A DNA stretch of 64,000 nt from Trichomonas vaginalis G3 (Eukaryota > Parabasalia > Trichomonadida > Trichomonadidae). The notes beneath the pieces were generated by a model. The model searched no databases, was not told where the DNA came from, and saw only the letters and a program-made list of their open reading frames with translations. The translations under genes and the position numbers were made by a program. This document shows positions 39,256-51,434 of the stretch, in pieces. The DNA lies in contig NC_067206.1 in NCBI RefSeq assembly GCF_026262505.1, positions 17,443,319-17,507,318 of the forward strand. The letters run 5' to 3'. Positions within the stretch are counted from its first letter, which is position 1. Each line of letters opens with the position of its first letter.

Positions 39256-41668
39256 GCTCCTGACAGCATAAAAATGTTATTATCTCACAATATAAAAGGA
39301 ATCATAGGAATCTACAACTATATCTATATTGTTGGAAGACTTCTTAATGTATCATGCATATAAGTTATATCAATAACTCCATTATGTTATATGATTGTAA
39401 TCATATTTTCGTTTCATGTTCAAAAACATTAAAATCATACTAACTATATGAGTATTATATTTAGGAAGCTGATATATAGATATGATAAAATGCTAGGTTT
39501 TGTGATTAAGAATATATACTTATCTTTTAGAAAATAATACTTTTATAAAAAATTATATCTTATATAATCTAAAAATTTTGGACAATTAAAAAACATTAAT
39601 TAAAAATAGAAGGTGAAAGTGTTTATTCAAAGAAGGTGCAAGATTATGATGTTTTGAGGGTGAAATAAATTTAATAATTATTTATGTGATTTAAGAGTAA
39701 TACGATCATCGGTAGCTTGAAGACCTCTCTTTATAGCTCTTAATGCCGCAAACTTTTTTTGAACTTGCTTTGAATTTTTGAATGCTTTGATTAAATCTTT
39801 TGTTGTATCATACATTCTGAAATATCTGTTCATCATTTCTGGCATTGTTGGTAAATTTAACCTGTATCTTATTGCTACAATCGTTTCAAACATACTTTCA
39901 TTGAAATGCAATATTGTGACTGCCATCCTAATTGGCCAAGAAGCATGCCAATTAATATTTTTATTAGCAAGCATTGCTTTGATATGGTTTATCGATTCAA
40001 CTACTTGAGTTGAATGAATCTTTTTTACCATATCAAAGATTTTTACGGTATCTTCGAGGAATTTTTTAAGTGTTTTTATAGCAGTTTTATTTTTTGCATA
40101 TTTCCATGGTTTAATCATCTTGCATTTTTCAGGATCTGGACAAAATTTATGATTTCCGGCATAATGTTTAGCGGAATTCAACCATAAAAACTTCTTTGTT
40201 TTAATTGACATATGTGTGTCATTGAGAAGTTGCCTAAGCCAACGCAATAAATTCTTTGAAATGCTAGATAAGATTCTGAATTCTGGCAGTTTGAGCTTTT
40301 TCTGTATATTGTTAAGAAAATGTCCAGGATCTCTGTATTCTCTGATACCTTTGAACGTATTTTTGATTGTAGAAACAATTTTGACATCGCCATCATGCAC
40401 AAAAAAATTTACACGTTTTTCATTATTCCAACGCTTCAGCATTCTTTTTAAGCCTTCAAATTCCATTTCATTTGATTTTCCGTTGAAATTACCTTTGAAA
40501 TTTTTAAAAGATTTAGATATCACTTCCCAATCTACAATTTTTTTGAGTTTCTCTTCTACAAATTGTACATAGCAAAACATTGCATTTCTTCTCTGACTCC
40601 AAGAACCGTCAAACAAAAGTCCCGAACATTTTCTCATTCGAGATTTCCAATAATTAACAGATTCTCTGGCAACTTCTATGATAACACGACCAACCTTTTC
40701 TTGGACTCGATGAAATGTAGCTTCTGACGGAACTTTGATGTTATTCAGCATGAATTGAAATTCTGATTGGCAAAATGTAGCGCCGCTCAATAATACAGAT
40801 AGCACAAATTCAACAGTGTTGACGACATATGGCTCTACCCTATTTTTCGCGCTTTGAACTAAGTTCTTTATACGCTTTGCAACTGCTTTTGTTCGCCGCG
40901 GCATGAAAAATGAAGAATAACTTGACGGTTTCTTGAACAAATGGTCGCACATTCAAATATTGTGATGTACGATCAGGATAAAAGAATGTTGTTGCCGTGA
41001 ATTTAGAAAATAGCAAAATTTCAATTTACGCAATCGAGATATAACTTGATCGTTTGAGCGATAACCATGGCACCCATAGTATTAATGAAAGTACTCATAC
41101 TTACAATTATTTTCTCCCATAGGAATATTGTTCAATATACTTCACCTATAGAGGAAATCTCGAAATAAAATCGAATTTTTTCAAAAATTACAAAAATCAA
41201 TTTTTTACAAAGATGTTCGAAAAATAACATTATATACGCATCAAATCAAAGCATTATATGGAGCATTATAATTCTATATATGATTGTCCATCTTGCTGTT
41301 GTGCTATTTTTTTTAAACAATAATTTCATTGTTGAAATTAAATTTGCAATTTCAGTAAAAATTGCGACCCATCATTTTGAATATAATTGAATTAATACAT
41401 TTATTGTAAGAATATTATATACCAAATATTAGACTTCCACATGAATCCTGGTATGATATTATAAGTATTGCAAAATTAGAAAAAAATATGCTCATGATAT
41501 ACTAAAATTCATGTTTCAAGGTTAACTTATAAATAAAATAAGTTCGAGAAATGCATCACTAAATATTTGAGCTTGTGCACTATAATGCTATATAATAGTC
41601 TTCACTGTTTTTAATATATTGACTTTGCTAGACTTGATTTTTTTCATCACCCTAATGAGTGCCCATCC
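39240..41668 (-). mobile_element. Kolobok transposon, unit 2
   Basis: 2,429 bp, ends and TTAA duplications as in unit 1 (39,236-39,239 and 41,669-41,672). Confidence 0.9.
39678..40952 (-). CDS. Kolobok transposase, 424 aa, intact
   Basis: A DDE transposase of the Kolobok group, called from the combination of TTAA target duplications and the protein pattern. The first acidic residue is Asp115 in LLFDGSWSQRR (the D-G-S/T-W motif of the group), followed by Asp187/Asp189 in FVHDGDVKI and Asp208-x2-His211 in YRDPGHFL. A His/Cys cluster lies at 263-277 (HYAGNHKFCPDPEKC), and a late Glu319 in TQVVESINHIK is a plausible third catalytic residue. TCACAATATT just upstream of the ATG could be the initiator. 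A second in-frame ATG is residue 17. This copy has a private change (VAIRY instead of VATRY). Confidence 0.85.
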   Translation of the reverse strand: MCDHLFKKPSSYSSFFMPRRTKAVAKRIKNLVQSAKNRVEPYVVNTVEFVLSVLLSGATFCQSEFQFMLNNIKVPSEATFHRVQEKVGRVIIEVARESVNYWKSRMRKCSGLLFDGSWSQRRNAMFCYVQFVEEKLKKIVDWEVISKSFKNFKGNFNGKSNEMEFEGLKRMLKRWNNEKRVNFFVHDGDVKIVSTIKNTFKGIREYRDPGHFLNNIQKKLKLPEFRILSSISKNLLRWLRQLLNDTHMSIKTKKFLWLNSAKHYAGNHKFCPDPEKCKMIKPWKYAKNKTAIKTLKKFLEDTVKIFDMVKKIHSTQVVESINHIKAMLANKNINWHASWPIRMAVTILHFNESMFETIVAIRYRLNLPTMPEMMNRYFRMYDTTKDLIKAFKNSKQVQKKFAALRAIKRGLQATDDRITLKSHK

Positions 41669-42110
41669 TTAAAAAAGTCGAATGCATCAGTATGCTTGAA
41701 GCTGTTCAGAAAGGTCTGAAAAATGATACACTTGATCCCAACATTGTTTACTCAACATTAAAAATATTATTGCAAAGAAAACATTTGATTTAATAAACAT
41801 TTAATTTATTATAATTAATTTTTTATTAAAGTATAGTAAAAAATGCTATAAATAAATTATTATATTTTATTAAAATGTGACTTTTAATAGTAAGTGAATA
41901 AAATAAATCCGGAATTGGGAAAGAAATAAGGTTAATTAAAAATAATGAAAATTACAAGTTTAAGGTTAATGAAAAAGTGACAATGGGCGAGTTTGTCCCC
42001 CACTCTGCAGGTCATGAAATTTTTGGGCCTTTTTTAGGTTCTTGAAAAACGAGTTTTTTTTGAAAATAAATTGCATAAATAGCATCATCATATATGTACC
42101 AATGATATGG

Positions 42111-43163
42111 TGTTTCGTACCGAAATGGCTAACAAAAAAGTGACAGAAAACCTTAAATTGCGCGGCAATTTTAATTAAAAAATAAACATTAATTTTTGTG
42201 ATTGATATTATGCATTTTATTTATATTATATAAGATTTAAATTTAGGGGAAAAATTGGAAAAAAAATAAGATTGGAAGTCTTTAGGTAAGAAGGAAAGGG
42301 CAAGAGATATATAGTGTACCTATATACCTCTTGCCCTTTCATTCTAAGTAGAAATGGGAGAAACTTTGTCCGCATCATAAGTTATGCGGACAAAGTTTCT
42401 CCGATTTCTAATGGGAATTGCAGGCTATGAGGCACTGATATATAATCAGTACCTCATAGCCTACAATTCCCTTTATTAGACTTCCAAACTTTGAGTTAAT
42501 GTCAAGACATTAACTCAAAGTTTGGAAAACTTCTCGTAAGAATCAATCGTCAAAAACCTCGATTGCAGTTATATTCATTGTGTTAAATTTGATTTATTTT
42601 GAAATTTTTATAAATTAAATTTTATATAACATAAAGCGTTATGAATTAGTATTTCCATATGAATTTTATCTCGAAAATAGTAATTCTATCCAGTTATATT
42701 TCGGTTAATTTTGGAAATTTCTAGGAATACTTTAAGATAGTATGATTATATATAACTCTGCCTTCATGATTTATTTTAGCTTTCGCGCAAATATCAGTTA
42801 ACTTAACTCCATTATTTGATTTTGTGATGGCTTCACAAAGCCAATCAATATCAATCTCTTCTGGAGAATGTCTTCTCATCTAGAATATTTTCAATACTTT
42901 ACATACAAACATTTTTATTTCTAAAAAACTTTTTAATTTTTTCTAGGATATATGAATGAAAATAGTTAGAACAAGATTTTGAAGCTCAAAACATTAAAAA
43001 TTATTAAAGATTTGTATAATATGATTAAAAATGGGAAATAATATGAGGCAATATAAAGGAATATGAATATTAAATAAATATATCTAAATAGAAAGAATCA
43101 GAAAAATCAAATTATTGGCGCCAAAAATGTCACCTTTTTGGTGAGCCATTTCGGTATGAGATA
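42111..43163 (+). mobile_element. 1-kb hairpin-bearing element, unit 2
   Basis: 1,053 bp; same 16-bp flanks as unit 1. A TA pair in one hairpin loop is lost relative to unit 1. Confidence 0.8.
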
Positions 43164-43545
43164 TGTACCAATGATATAGTAAAAAGAAAAATCATGGCTC
43201 TCGATCAAAATAATGAGAAAAATAAACATGCTAAAATTTTTTTGAAAATCAAGTTTTTTCCAGTGTTTTTCTAAATCCATCAAAGAGTTGATATTAGACC
43301 ACCAAAGTTATATATGATATGAAGATACCATATGGAGTGGGGACAAACTCGCCCATTGTCACTTTTTCATTAACCTTAAACTTGTAATTTTCATTATTTT
43401 TAATTAACCTTATTTCTTTCCCAATTCCGGATTTATTTTATTCACTTACTATTAAAAGTCACATTTTAATAAAATATAATAATTTATTTATAGCATTTTT
43501 TACTATACTTTAATAAAAAATTAATTATAATAAATTAAATGTTTA

Positions 43546-44988
43546 TTAAATCAAATGTTTTCTTTGCAATAATATTTTTAATGTTGAGTAAACAATGTTG
43601 GGATCAAGTGTATCATTTTTCAGACCTTTCTGAACAGCTTCAAGCATACTGATGCATTCGACTTTTTTAAATTGTGTCATTTCTTCGAAATCTCTTGTGA
43701 CTTTTTTGATAACTTTAACACTTCTCTCTGAATCCAGACCTTTAATTTGCAACTTAATCAGGAATGAAGGAACAACACTGGAATATAACTCGATGACAAG
43801 TTCATCGAGTCGAAGATTTCGCCTTTCTGGGAAGTACTGGTGCTTCAAAACCTTGAAATGTGATTCCGAGATGTTGTTTGTTCCATCTCCTTCATTTCTA
43901 TAGCGAAGCATCCACCTGTCAAGATGATGGCGCCACTGTTGGTCAAAGTATTCACGGGCAGCAGGTTCCTCATTTAAAATTTCTTCTAAATTGTTGTAAA
44001 CTTCATCATGATCAATTTCTTCCTCTTCAGAACCAAAGACCAATAACTTCATTAAGTTATAGAAAGTTTCGAAGTTGGAACGATCTTGAAACTTTTCAGC
44101 CTTTCTCATGACAGCGCGCAACACATGAACGCCACACCAAATGATCTGGCATAAGGGGATGGCTGTTTCAACAGCATTTGTGATTTGAGGTGCGCAGTCC
44201 ATTGAAAAATAAGATGGTTCGCGATTGATGGAGCCAAAATATGCTGTGAGACAAACTTGTATATTTTCACTTGTGTCGGGCCAAACGAAAAAATACAAAA
44301 ACGGAAAAACAATTGATTCCGCGAATTTGCCAGTGACGGCATAAAATGGTATGCGAGAGCGCAAGAGCTTATAAGTGGAATCAATGTGATAAGTTTGTAT
44401 TTGATGTGAAAAAGCATTTGCTTCGAATGGGGCGTAATAGAAAATCATACGATCTGGCTCGTGAATAAACTCGATGAGATCATCTGGAGAATGACTCTTA
44501 ACCATGTCGACAAAAATTGCAAGAGATGTAACATCATCCGCTGAGAAACGGGTATTGATTGCATGAAGGCGTTTAGAAAACTTTTTTAAAGCATCTGTAG
44601 ATTGTTGAAACATTTCCGGAATGATCCCACTATCAAATGGGATATTAAGATCTTTGAAACACCTTAATTGTGCGTAAACACGGTCTTGATTTGATTCAAA
44701 ATATCTTGTTAAATAAGATCTATAAAAATATGATGTAATTTGTTGTGATTTGTTTGGAAAAGGGGCAGAATGATTGTGGGTGTTAATACATTTTCGTATG
44801 TGGTACTTGTCATCGGGAAGTGTATCAACAAGGAAGCGACATGGACAATTCGGCCACTTACAATTAAATTGGATTTGATTTCTTTCTTTCCTAGTTTTAT
44901 ATGAATAACTACAACCTGCTTGGATTTCTTGTTGCACTCGATACTTAAGCAACTCGATATATGTGAGTTCGTGATCTTGGATCTGCAT
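43546..44988 (-). CDS. MULE A transposase, 480 aa, intact
   Basis: A Mutator-like transposase that acts on the inverted ends of this family. The N-terminal zinc finger is of FLYWCH/WRKY-GCM1 type (Cys residues in QFNCKWPNCPC, then CINTHNH, about residues 41-74). The MULE core shows Asp203 in YHIDSTYKL, Asp264 in SMDCAPQI, the C-x2-H motif at 285-288 (WCGVHVLRA) and Glu375 in NNISESHFK. A helical, basic C-terminus follows (EERSVKVIKK-like, ILLQRKHLI at the end). The start is placed by the initiator-like TCATTTCATTTTA directly before ATG. The frame is whole, so this copy could supply active enzyme for both MULE A and B. Confidence 0.92.
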   Translation of the reverse strand: MQIQDHELTYIELLKYRVQQEIQAGCSYSYKTRKERNQIQFNCKWPNCPCRFLVDTLPDDKYHIRKCINTHNHSAPFPNKSQQITSYFYRSYLTRYFESNQDRVYAQLRCFKDLNIPFDSGIIPEMFQQSTDALKKFSKRLHAINTRFSADDVTSLAIFVDMVKSHSPDDLIEFIHEPDRMIFYYAPFEANAFSHQIQTYHIDSTYKLLRSRIPFYAVTGKFAESIVFPFLYFFVWPDTSENIQVCLTAYFGSINREPSYFSMDCAPQITNAVETAIPLCQIIWCGVHVLRAVMRKAEKFQDRSNFETFYNLMKLLVFGSEEEEIDHDEVYNNLEEILNEEPAAREYFDQQWRHHLDRWMLRYRNEGDGTNNISESHFKVLKHQYFPERRNLRLDELVIELYSSVVPSFLIKLQIKGLDSERSVKVIKKVTRDFEEMTQFKKVECISMLEAVQKGLKNDTLDPNIVYSTLKILLQRKHLI

Positions 44989-45149
44989 TAAAATGAAATG
45001 ATTTGAAAGAATAAAGAATTTTGAATATATTGGTCTTATTTTGATAAGCTTGGTCGTGTTTTGAATAGCTTGGCCATCTAATTCAATTATGATCTTTGAA
45101 AATTAGGTGAAATAAAACTAAACATAAATGTAAAACTAGGGATATGAAA

Positions 45150-45478
45150 TTTTGGTTGTACACCACTTGTATGTGCCGGATACCATTGTGTCAAATTTTT
45201 TCTGAAATTAACTTTAAAAGTACTAAGTAAGATCATGAGATATAGCAATATATGTTTAAACTAACTTATATTTTGGTTGTACACCACTTGTATGTGCCGG
45301 ATACCATTGTGTCAAATTTTTTCTGAAATTAACTTTAAAAGTACTAAGTAAGATCATGAGATATAGCAATATATGTTTAAACTAACTTATATTTTGGTTG
45401 TACACCACTTGTATGTGCCGGATACCATTGTGTCAAATTTTTTCTGAAATTAACTTTAAAAGTACTAAGTAAGATCAT
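45150..45478. repeat. 121-bp tandem repeat, three copies, unit 3
   Basis: Same repeat as in units 1 and 2. Confidence 0.85.
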
Positions 45479-46115
45479 TTGTTTTTGCATAATATAATGC
45501 CAATATGGTTTCTTTTGATTTTATTTCATTTATAAGCAAATCAGATTTACCCAAAAACTCCACTCCATAAGCGTTCATTTGCTAAATTAAAAAGTGACAA
45601 TGGGCTAGTCTGTTCCTTTCTCAAAATCAAGTTTTTTCCAGTGTTTTTCTAAATCCATCAAAGAGTTGATATTAGACCACCAAAGTTATATATGATATGA
45701 AGATACCATATGTGATTCTAAATGATGTATATTAATCGAAAAAATATATTCCTGTAAAGAAAAAAATAAGTTTTTATTAATTTGGAGGATTAGCCAATTG
45801 ATAGAACTCTCAGAAAAAATTGAGAACTTTTTAATCCTCGTAGTGCACCCTTAAGTGAAAAGGTCGCAATTAAATTCAAGAACAATGATCAATAATAGGC
45901 ATTTTAAAATATTATAAATCATTACCCTTATTTATATTATTACTTTTTTTTCGAAGATATCTAAAGCTTGCTATATGAAATATAGGAGAAAGGGACAGAC
46001 TAGCCCATTGTCACTTTTTAATTTAGCAAATGAACGCTTATGGAGTGGAGTTTTTGGGTAAATCTGATTTGCTTATAAATGAAATAAAATCAAAAGAAAC
46101 CATATTGGCATTATA

Positions 46116-47419
46116 TAGGGTGTCCAAAGGTGTGTTTAGCACAAACCTGAATACTGCGAATAGAAATAAACAAGTTACATATATATAAAGTTTATTTAAA
46201 TATAATCACCATTGGATTCAATCACGCGTTCGCAGCGATCGATCCAGGCTTGAAAGACACGCTTTAAATCATCATGAGAAAATTGCTCAAATTGCTCTCT
46301 TACAAAATTTTCAAGATCATCTGGACTCGCGAATTCGCGTCCTTCAGCTCTCTTTTTTAGCGTGCCGAATAAATAAAAGTCAGAGGGTGCAATATCAGGT
46401 GAATAAATTGGGTTTGGAACAACTTTGACATTGTTTTCCACCAAGTAATTCATTACCTTATGACTTTTGTGAACTCTTGAATTATCAAAATGAATTGCAA
46501 ACTTTTGTTTTTGTTGTTTGGATTTCTCAAACTCATCAGAATTGATAATTTGAGTAAGAACATTGTCAATTAGATACTGAGCATTCATCGTATTAGGTTT
46601 TTGAAGAATATCAATTGCGATGATGCCATTCACGCCCCAAAAAACCGACAACATCATCATTGGTGTGTCAATTTTTTTCTTCGGGAATGTTTGCGGATTT
46701 TCATCCTTCGGGATCCACATGATTTTGGCTTCTGTTGCATAGTGAAACCAAGACTCGTCCCCTGTTACTAAAAAGCGAAACTTCTTGGATTGATATGCAC
46801 CCAATATAGAGAGGAGCTCTTTCGAAGATTGGACTCTAGATTTTTTTTGAACTGAATTAAGGTTGTGCGGAACCCAACGTGTATACGCTAGTTTGTAGTT
46901 CAAATAATTGTGCAGATAATAACTGACTGTTGTACGTGGTATCTTTGTCATCTCCTCTATCCTTCTGAGTGATGCTCTTGGGTCTTCATCTAGCGCTTGA
47001 AGAATTGCTTTGATTTTTCTTTGATCCGGCGATTTTTTGTCAATTTTTATGATGGGCGCCTTTTTGTTCATGAAGTGATACATCCTAACATGATACGTTA
47101 CAGTGGAATAGCTAGGAGCATCCATACCGAAGCATTTTACCAATGTCTCGTAGATTTTTTTACAGTCTTTGCATTTTTTTGCAAGAGCGAGGATGTTTTC
47201 TTTATGATTCATTAAAAAAATGAAAAAAATCCCGCCAAAATTTCCCGCGAAACCGCCTCTTGTCTCAAAATTCATTTTATATCCCGGCATGGCGCCAAAA
47301 TACAACTTACTCATCATATACATATATTCATATTTTTTATTATATATTTATAATCAGCATATATCTCCTTTAATAGTCTCATATAGAGCGCTGTGCTAAA
47401 CGCACCTTTGGACACCCTA
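46116..47419 (-). mobile_element. mariner transposon, unit 3
   Basis: 1,304 bp, same TA site as in unit 2, so it was copied with the unit rather than inserted anew. Confidence 0.92.
46196..47212 (-). CDS. mariner transposase, unit 3, intact
   Basis: Protein identical by eye to the unit 2 copy, with all three catalytic Asp residues. Confidence 0.92.
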   Translation of the reverse strand: MNHKENILALAKKCKDCKKIYETLVKCFGMDAPSYSTVTYHVRMYHFMNKKAPIIKIDKKSPDQRKIKAILQALDEDPRASLRRIEEMTKIPRTTVSYYLHNYLNYKLAYTRWVPHNLNSVQKKSRVQSSKELLSILGAYQSKKFRFLVTGDESWFHYATEAKIMWIPKDENPQTFPKKKIDTPMMMLSVFWGVNGIIAIDILQKPNTMNAQYLIDNVLTQIINSDEFEKSKQQKQKFAIHFDNSRVHKSHKVMNYLVENNVKVVPNPIYSPDIAPSDFYLFGTLKKRAEGREFASPDDLENFVREQFEQFSHDDLKRVFQAWIDRCERVIESNGDYI

Positions 47420-47683
47420 TATTATGCAAAAACAAATGATCTTACTTAGTACTTTTAAAGTTAATTTCAGAAAAAATTTGACACAATGGTATCCGGCACA
47501 TACAAGTGGTGTACAACCAAAATTTCATATCCCTAGTTTTACATTTATGTTTAGTTTTATTTCACCTAATTTTCAAAGATCATAATTGAATTAGATGGCC
47601 AAGCTATTCAAAACACGACCAAGCTTATCAAAATAAGACCAATATATTCAAAATTCTTTATTCTTTCAAATCATTTCATTTTA

Positions 47684-49021
47684 ATGCAGATCCAAGATCA
47701 CGAACTCACATATATCGAGTTGCTTAAGTATCGAGTGCAACAAGAAATCCAAGCAGGTTGTAGTTATTCATATAAAACTAGGAAAGAAAGAAATCAAATC
47801 CAATTTAATTGTAAGTGGCCGAATTGTCCATGTCGCTTCCTTGTTGATACACTTCCCGATGACAAGTACCACATACGAAAATGTATTAACACCCACAATC
47901 ATTCTGCCCCTTTTCCAAACAAATCACAACAAATTACATCATATTTTTATAGATCTTATTTAACAAGATATTTTGAATCAAATCAAGACCGTGTTTACGC
48001 ACAATTAAGGTGTTTCAAAGATCTTAATATCCCATTTGATAGTGGGATCATTCCGGAAATGTTTCAACAATCTACAGATGCTTTAAAAAAGTTTTCTAAA
48101 CGCCTTCATGCAATCAATACCCGTTTCTCAGCGGATGATGTTACATCTCTTGCAATTTTTGTCGACATGGTTAAGAGTCATTCTCCAGATGATCTCATCG
48201 AGTTTATTCACGAGCCAGATCGTATGATTTTCTATTACGCCCCATTCGAAGCAAATGCTTTTTCACATCAAATACAAACTTATCACATTGATTCCACTTA
48301 TAAGCTCTTGCGCTCTCGCATACCATTTTATGCCGTCACTGGCAAATTCGCGGAATCAATTGTTTTTCCGTTTTTGTATTTTTTCGTTTGGCCCGACACA
48401 AGTGAAAATATACAAGTTTGTCTCACAGCATATTTTGGCTCCATCAATCGCGAACCATCTTATTTTTCAATGGACTGCGCACCTCAAATCACAAATGCTG
48501 TTGAAACAGCCATCCCCTTATGCCAGATCATTTGGTGTGGCGTTCATGTGTTGCGCGCTGTCATGAGAAAGGCTGAAAAGTTTCAAGATCGTTCCAACTT
48601 CGAAACTTTCTATAACTTAATGAAGTTATTGGTCTTTGGTTCTGAAGAGGAAGAAATTGATCATGATGAAGTTTACAACAATTTAGAAGAAATTTTAAAT
48701 GAGGAACCTGCTGCCCGTGAATACTTTGACCAACAGTGGCGCCATCATCTTGACAGGTGGATGCTTCGCTATAGAAATGAAGGAGATGGAACAAACAACA
48801 TCTCGGAATCACATTTCAAGGTTTTGAAGCACCAGTACTTCCCAGAAAGGCGAAATCTTCGACTCGATGAACTTGTCATCGAGTTATATTCCAGTGTTGT
48901 TCCTTCATTCCTGATTAAGTTGCAAATTAAAGGTCTGGATTCAGAGAGAAGTGTTAAAGTTATCAAAAAAGTCACAAGAGATTTCGAAGAAATGACACAA
49001 TTTAAGGATGGGCACTCATAG
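47684..49021 (+). CDS. MULE B transposase, unit 3, C-terminus cut
   Basis: 445 residues, same as unit 2 and ending DGHS. Confidence 0.85.
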   Translation: MQIQDHELTYIELLKYRVQQEIQAGCSYSYKTRKERNQIQFNCKWPNCPCRFLVDTLPDDKYHIRKCINTHNHSAPFPNKSQQITSYFYRSYLTRYFESNQDRVYAQLRCFKDLNIPFDSGIIPEMFQQSTDALKKFSKRLHAINTRFSADDVTSLAIFVDMVKSHSPDDLIEFIHEPDRMIFYYAPFEANAFSHQIQTYHIDSTYKLLRSRIPFYAVTGKFAESIVFPFLYFFVWPDTSENIQVCLTAYFGSINREPSYFSMDCAPQITNAVETAIPLCQIIWCGVHVLRAVMRKAEKFQDRSNFETFYNLMKLLVFGSEEEEIDHDEVYNNLEEILNEEPAAREYFDQQWRHHLDRWMLRYRNEGDGTNNISESHFKVLKHQYFPERRNLRLDELVIELYSSVVPSFLIKLQIKGLDSERSVKVIKKVTRDFEEMTQFKDGHS

Positions 49022-51434
49022 GCTCCTGACAGCATAAAAATGTTATTATCTCACAATATAAAAGGAATCATAGGAATCTACAACTATATCTATATTGTTG
49101 GAAGACTTCTTAATGTATCATCCATATAAGTTATATCAATAACTCCATTATGTTATATGATTGTAATCATATTTTCGTTTCATGTTCAAAAACATTAAAA
49201 TCATACTAACTATATGAGTATTATATTTAGGAAGCTGATATATAGATATGATAAAATGCTAGGTTTTGTGATTAAGAATATATACTTATCTTTTAGAAAA
49301 TAATACTTTTATAAAAAATTATATCTTATATAATCTAAAAATTTTGGACAATTAAAAAACATTAATTAAAAATAGAAGGTGAAAGTGTTTATTCAAAGAA
49401 GGTGCAAGATTATGATGTTTTGAGGGTGAAATAAATTTAATAATTATTTATGTGATTTAAGAGTAATACGATCATCGGTAGCTTGAAGACCTCTCTTTAT
49501 AGCTCTTAATGCCGCAAACTTTTTTTGAACTTGCTTTGAATTTTTGAATGCTTTGATTAAATCTTTTGTTGTATCATACATTCCGAAATATCTGTTCATC
49601 ATTTCTGGCATTGTTGGTAAATTTAACCTGTATCTTGTTGCTACAATCGTTTCAAACATACTTTCATTGAAATGCAATATTGTGACTGCCATCCTAATTG
49701 GCCAAGAAGCATGCCAATTAATATTTTTATTAGCAAGCATTGCTTTGATATGGTTTATCGATTCAACTACTTGAGTTGAATGAATCTTTTTTACCATATC
49801 AAAGATTTTTACGGTATCTTCGAGGAATTTTTTAAGTGTTTTTATAGCAGTTTTATTTTTTGCATATTTCCATGGTTTAATCATCTTGCATTTTTCAGGA
49901 TCTGGACAAAATTTATGATTTCCGGCATAATGTTTAGCGGAATTCAACCATAAAAACTTCTTTGTTTTAATTGACATATGTGTGTCATTGAGAAGTTGCC
50001 TAAGCCAACGCAATAAATTCTTTGAAATGCTAGATAAGATTCTGAATTCTGGCAGTTTGAGCTTTTTCTGTATATTGTTAAGAAAATGTCCAGGATCTCT
50101 GTATTCTCTGATACCTTTGAACGTATTTTGGATTGTAGAAACAATTTTGACATCGCCATCATGCACAAAAAAATTTACACGTTTTTCATTATTCCAACGC
50201 TTCAGCATTCTTTTTAAGCCTTCAAATTCCATTTCATTTGATTTTCCGTTGAAATTACCTTTGAAATTTTTAAAATATTTAGATATCACTTCCCAATCTA
50301 CAATTTTTTTGAGTTTCTCTTCTACAAATTGTACATAGCAAAACATTGCATTTCTTCTCTGACTCCAAGAACCGTCAAACAAAAGTCCCGAACATTTTCT
50401 CATTCGAGATTTCCAATAATTAACAGATTCTCTGGCAACTTCTATGATAACACGACCAACCTTTTCTTGGACTCGATGAAATGTAGCTTCTGACGGAACT
50501 TTGATGTTATTCAGCATGAATTGAAATTCTGATTGGCAAAATGTAGCGCCGCTCAATAATACAGATAGCACAAATTCAACAGTGTTGACGACATATGGCT
50601 CTACCCTATTTTTCGCGCTTTGAACTAAGTTCTTTATACGCTTTGCAACTGCTTTTGTTCGCCGCGGCATGAAAAATGAAGAATAACTTGACGGTTTCTT
50701 GAACAAATGGTCGCACATTCAAATATTGTGATGTACGATCAGGATAAAAGAATGTTGTTGCCGTGAATTTAGAAAATAGCAAAATTTCAATTTACGCAAT
50801 CGAGATATAACTTGATCGTTTGAGCGATAACCATGGCACCCATAGTATTATTGAAAGTACTCATACTTACAATTATTTTCTCCCATAGGAATATTGTTCA
50901 ATATACTTCACCTATAGAGGAAATCTCGAAATAAAATCGAATTTTTTCAAAAATTACAAAAATCAATTTTTTACAAAGATGTTCGAAAAATAACATTATA
51001 TACGCATCAAATCAAAGCATTATATGGAGCATTATAATTCTATATATGATTGTCCATCTTGCTGTTGTGCTATTTTTTTTAAACAATAATTTCATTGTTG
51101 AAATTAAATTTGCAATTTCAGTAAAAATTGTGACCCATCATTTTGAATATAATTGAATTAATACATTTATTGTCAGAATATTATATACCAAATATTAGAC
51201 TTCCACATGAATCCTGGTATGATATTATAAGTATTGCAAAATTAGAAAAAAATATGCTCATGATATACTAAAATTCATGTTTCAAGGTTAACTTATAAAT
51301 AAAATAAGTTCGAGAAATGCATCACTAAATATTTGAGCTTGTGCACTATAATGCTATATAATAGTCTTCACTGTTTTTAATATATTGACTTTGCTAGACT
51401 TGATTTTTTTCATCACCCTAATGAGTGCCCATCC
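49006..51434 (-). mobile_element. Kolobok transposon, unit 3
   Basis: 2,429 bp with TTAA on both sides. Confidence 0.9.
49444..50718 (-). CDS. Kolobok transposase, unit 3, intact
   Basis: 424 residues. It differs from unit 2 at four visible sites (SKYFKN for SKSFKN, TIQNTF for TIKNTF, VATRY for VAIRY, RYFGM for RYFRM) and equals unit 4. Confidence 0.87.
   Translation of the reverse strand: MCDHLFKKPSSYSSFFMPRRTKAVAKRIKNLVQSAKNRVEPYVVNTVEFVLSVLLSGATFCQSEFQFMLNNIKVPSEATFHRVQEKVGRVIIEVARESVNYWKSRMRKCSGLLFDGSWSQRRNAMFCYVQFVEEKLKKIVDWEVISKYFKNFKGNFNGKSNEMEFEGLKRMLKRWNNEKRVNFFVHDGDVKIVSTIQNTFKGIREYRDPGHFLNNIQKKLKLPEFRILSSISKNLLRWLRQLLNDTHMSIKTKKFLWLNSAKHYAGNHKFCPDPEKCKMIKPWKYAKNKTAIKTLKKFLEDTVKIFDMVKKIHSTQVVESINHIKAMLANKNINWHASWPIRMAVTILHFNESMFETIVATRYRLNLPTMPEMMNRYFGMYDTTKDLIKAFKNSKQVQKKFAALRAIKRGLQATDDRITLKSHK

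Larger units (their letters stand above)
36230..42005 (+). mobile_element. MULE B, unit 2, with mariner and Kolobok inserted
   Basis: Host element of two nested insertions: mariner in the 5' untranslated region (36,350-37,653) and Kolobok in the last codons (39,240-41,668). Confidence 0.85.
43335..45622 (-). mobile_element. MULE A, unit 3
   Basis: Complete element between 90-bp repeats; one G fewer in the terminal G run. 121-bp repeats at 45,150-45,478 (three copies). Confidence 0.85.
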
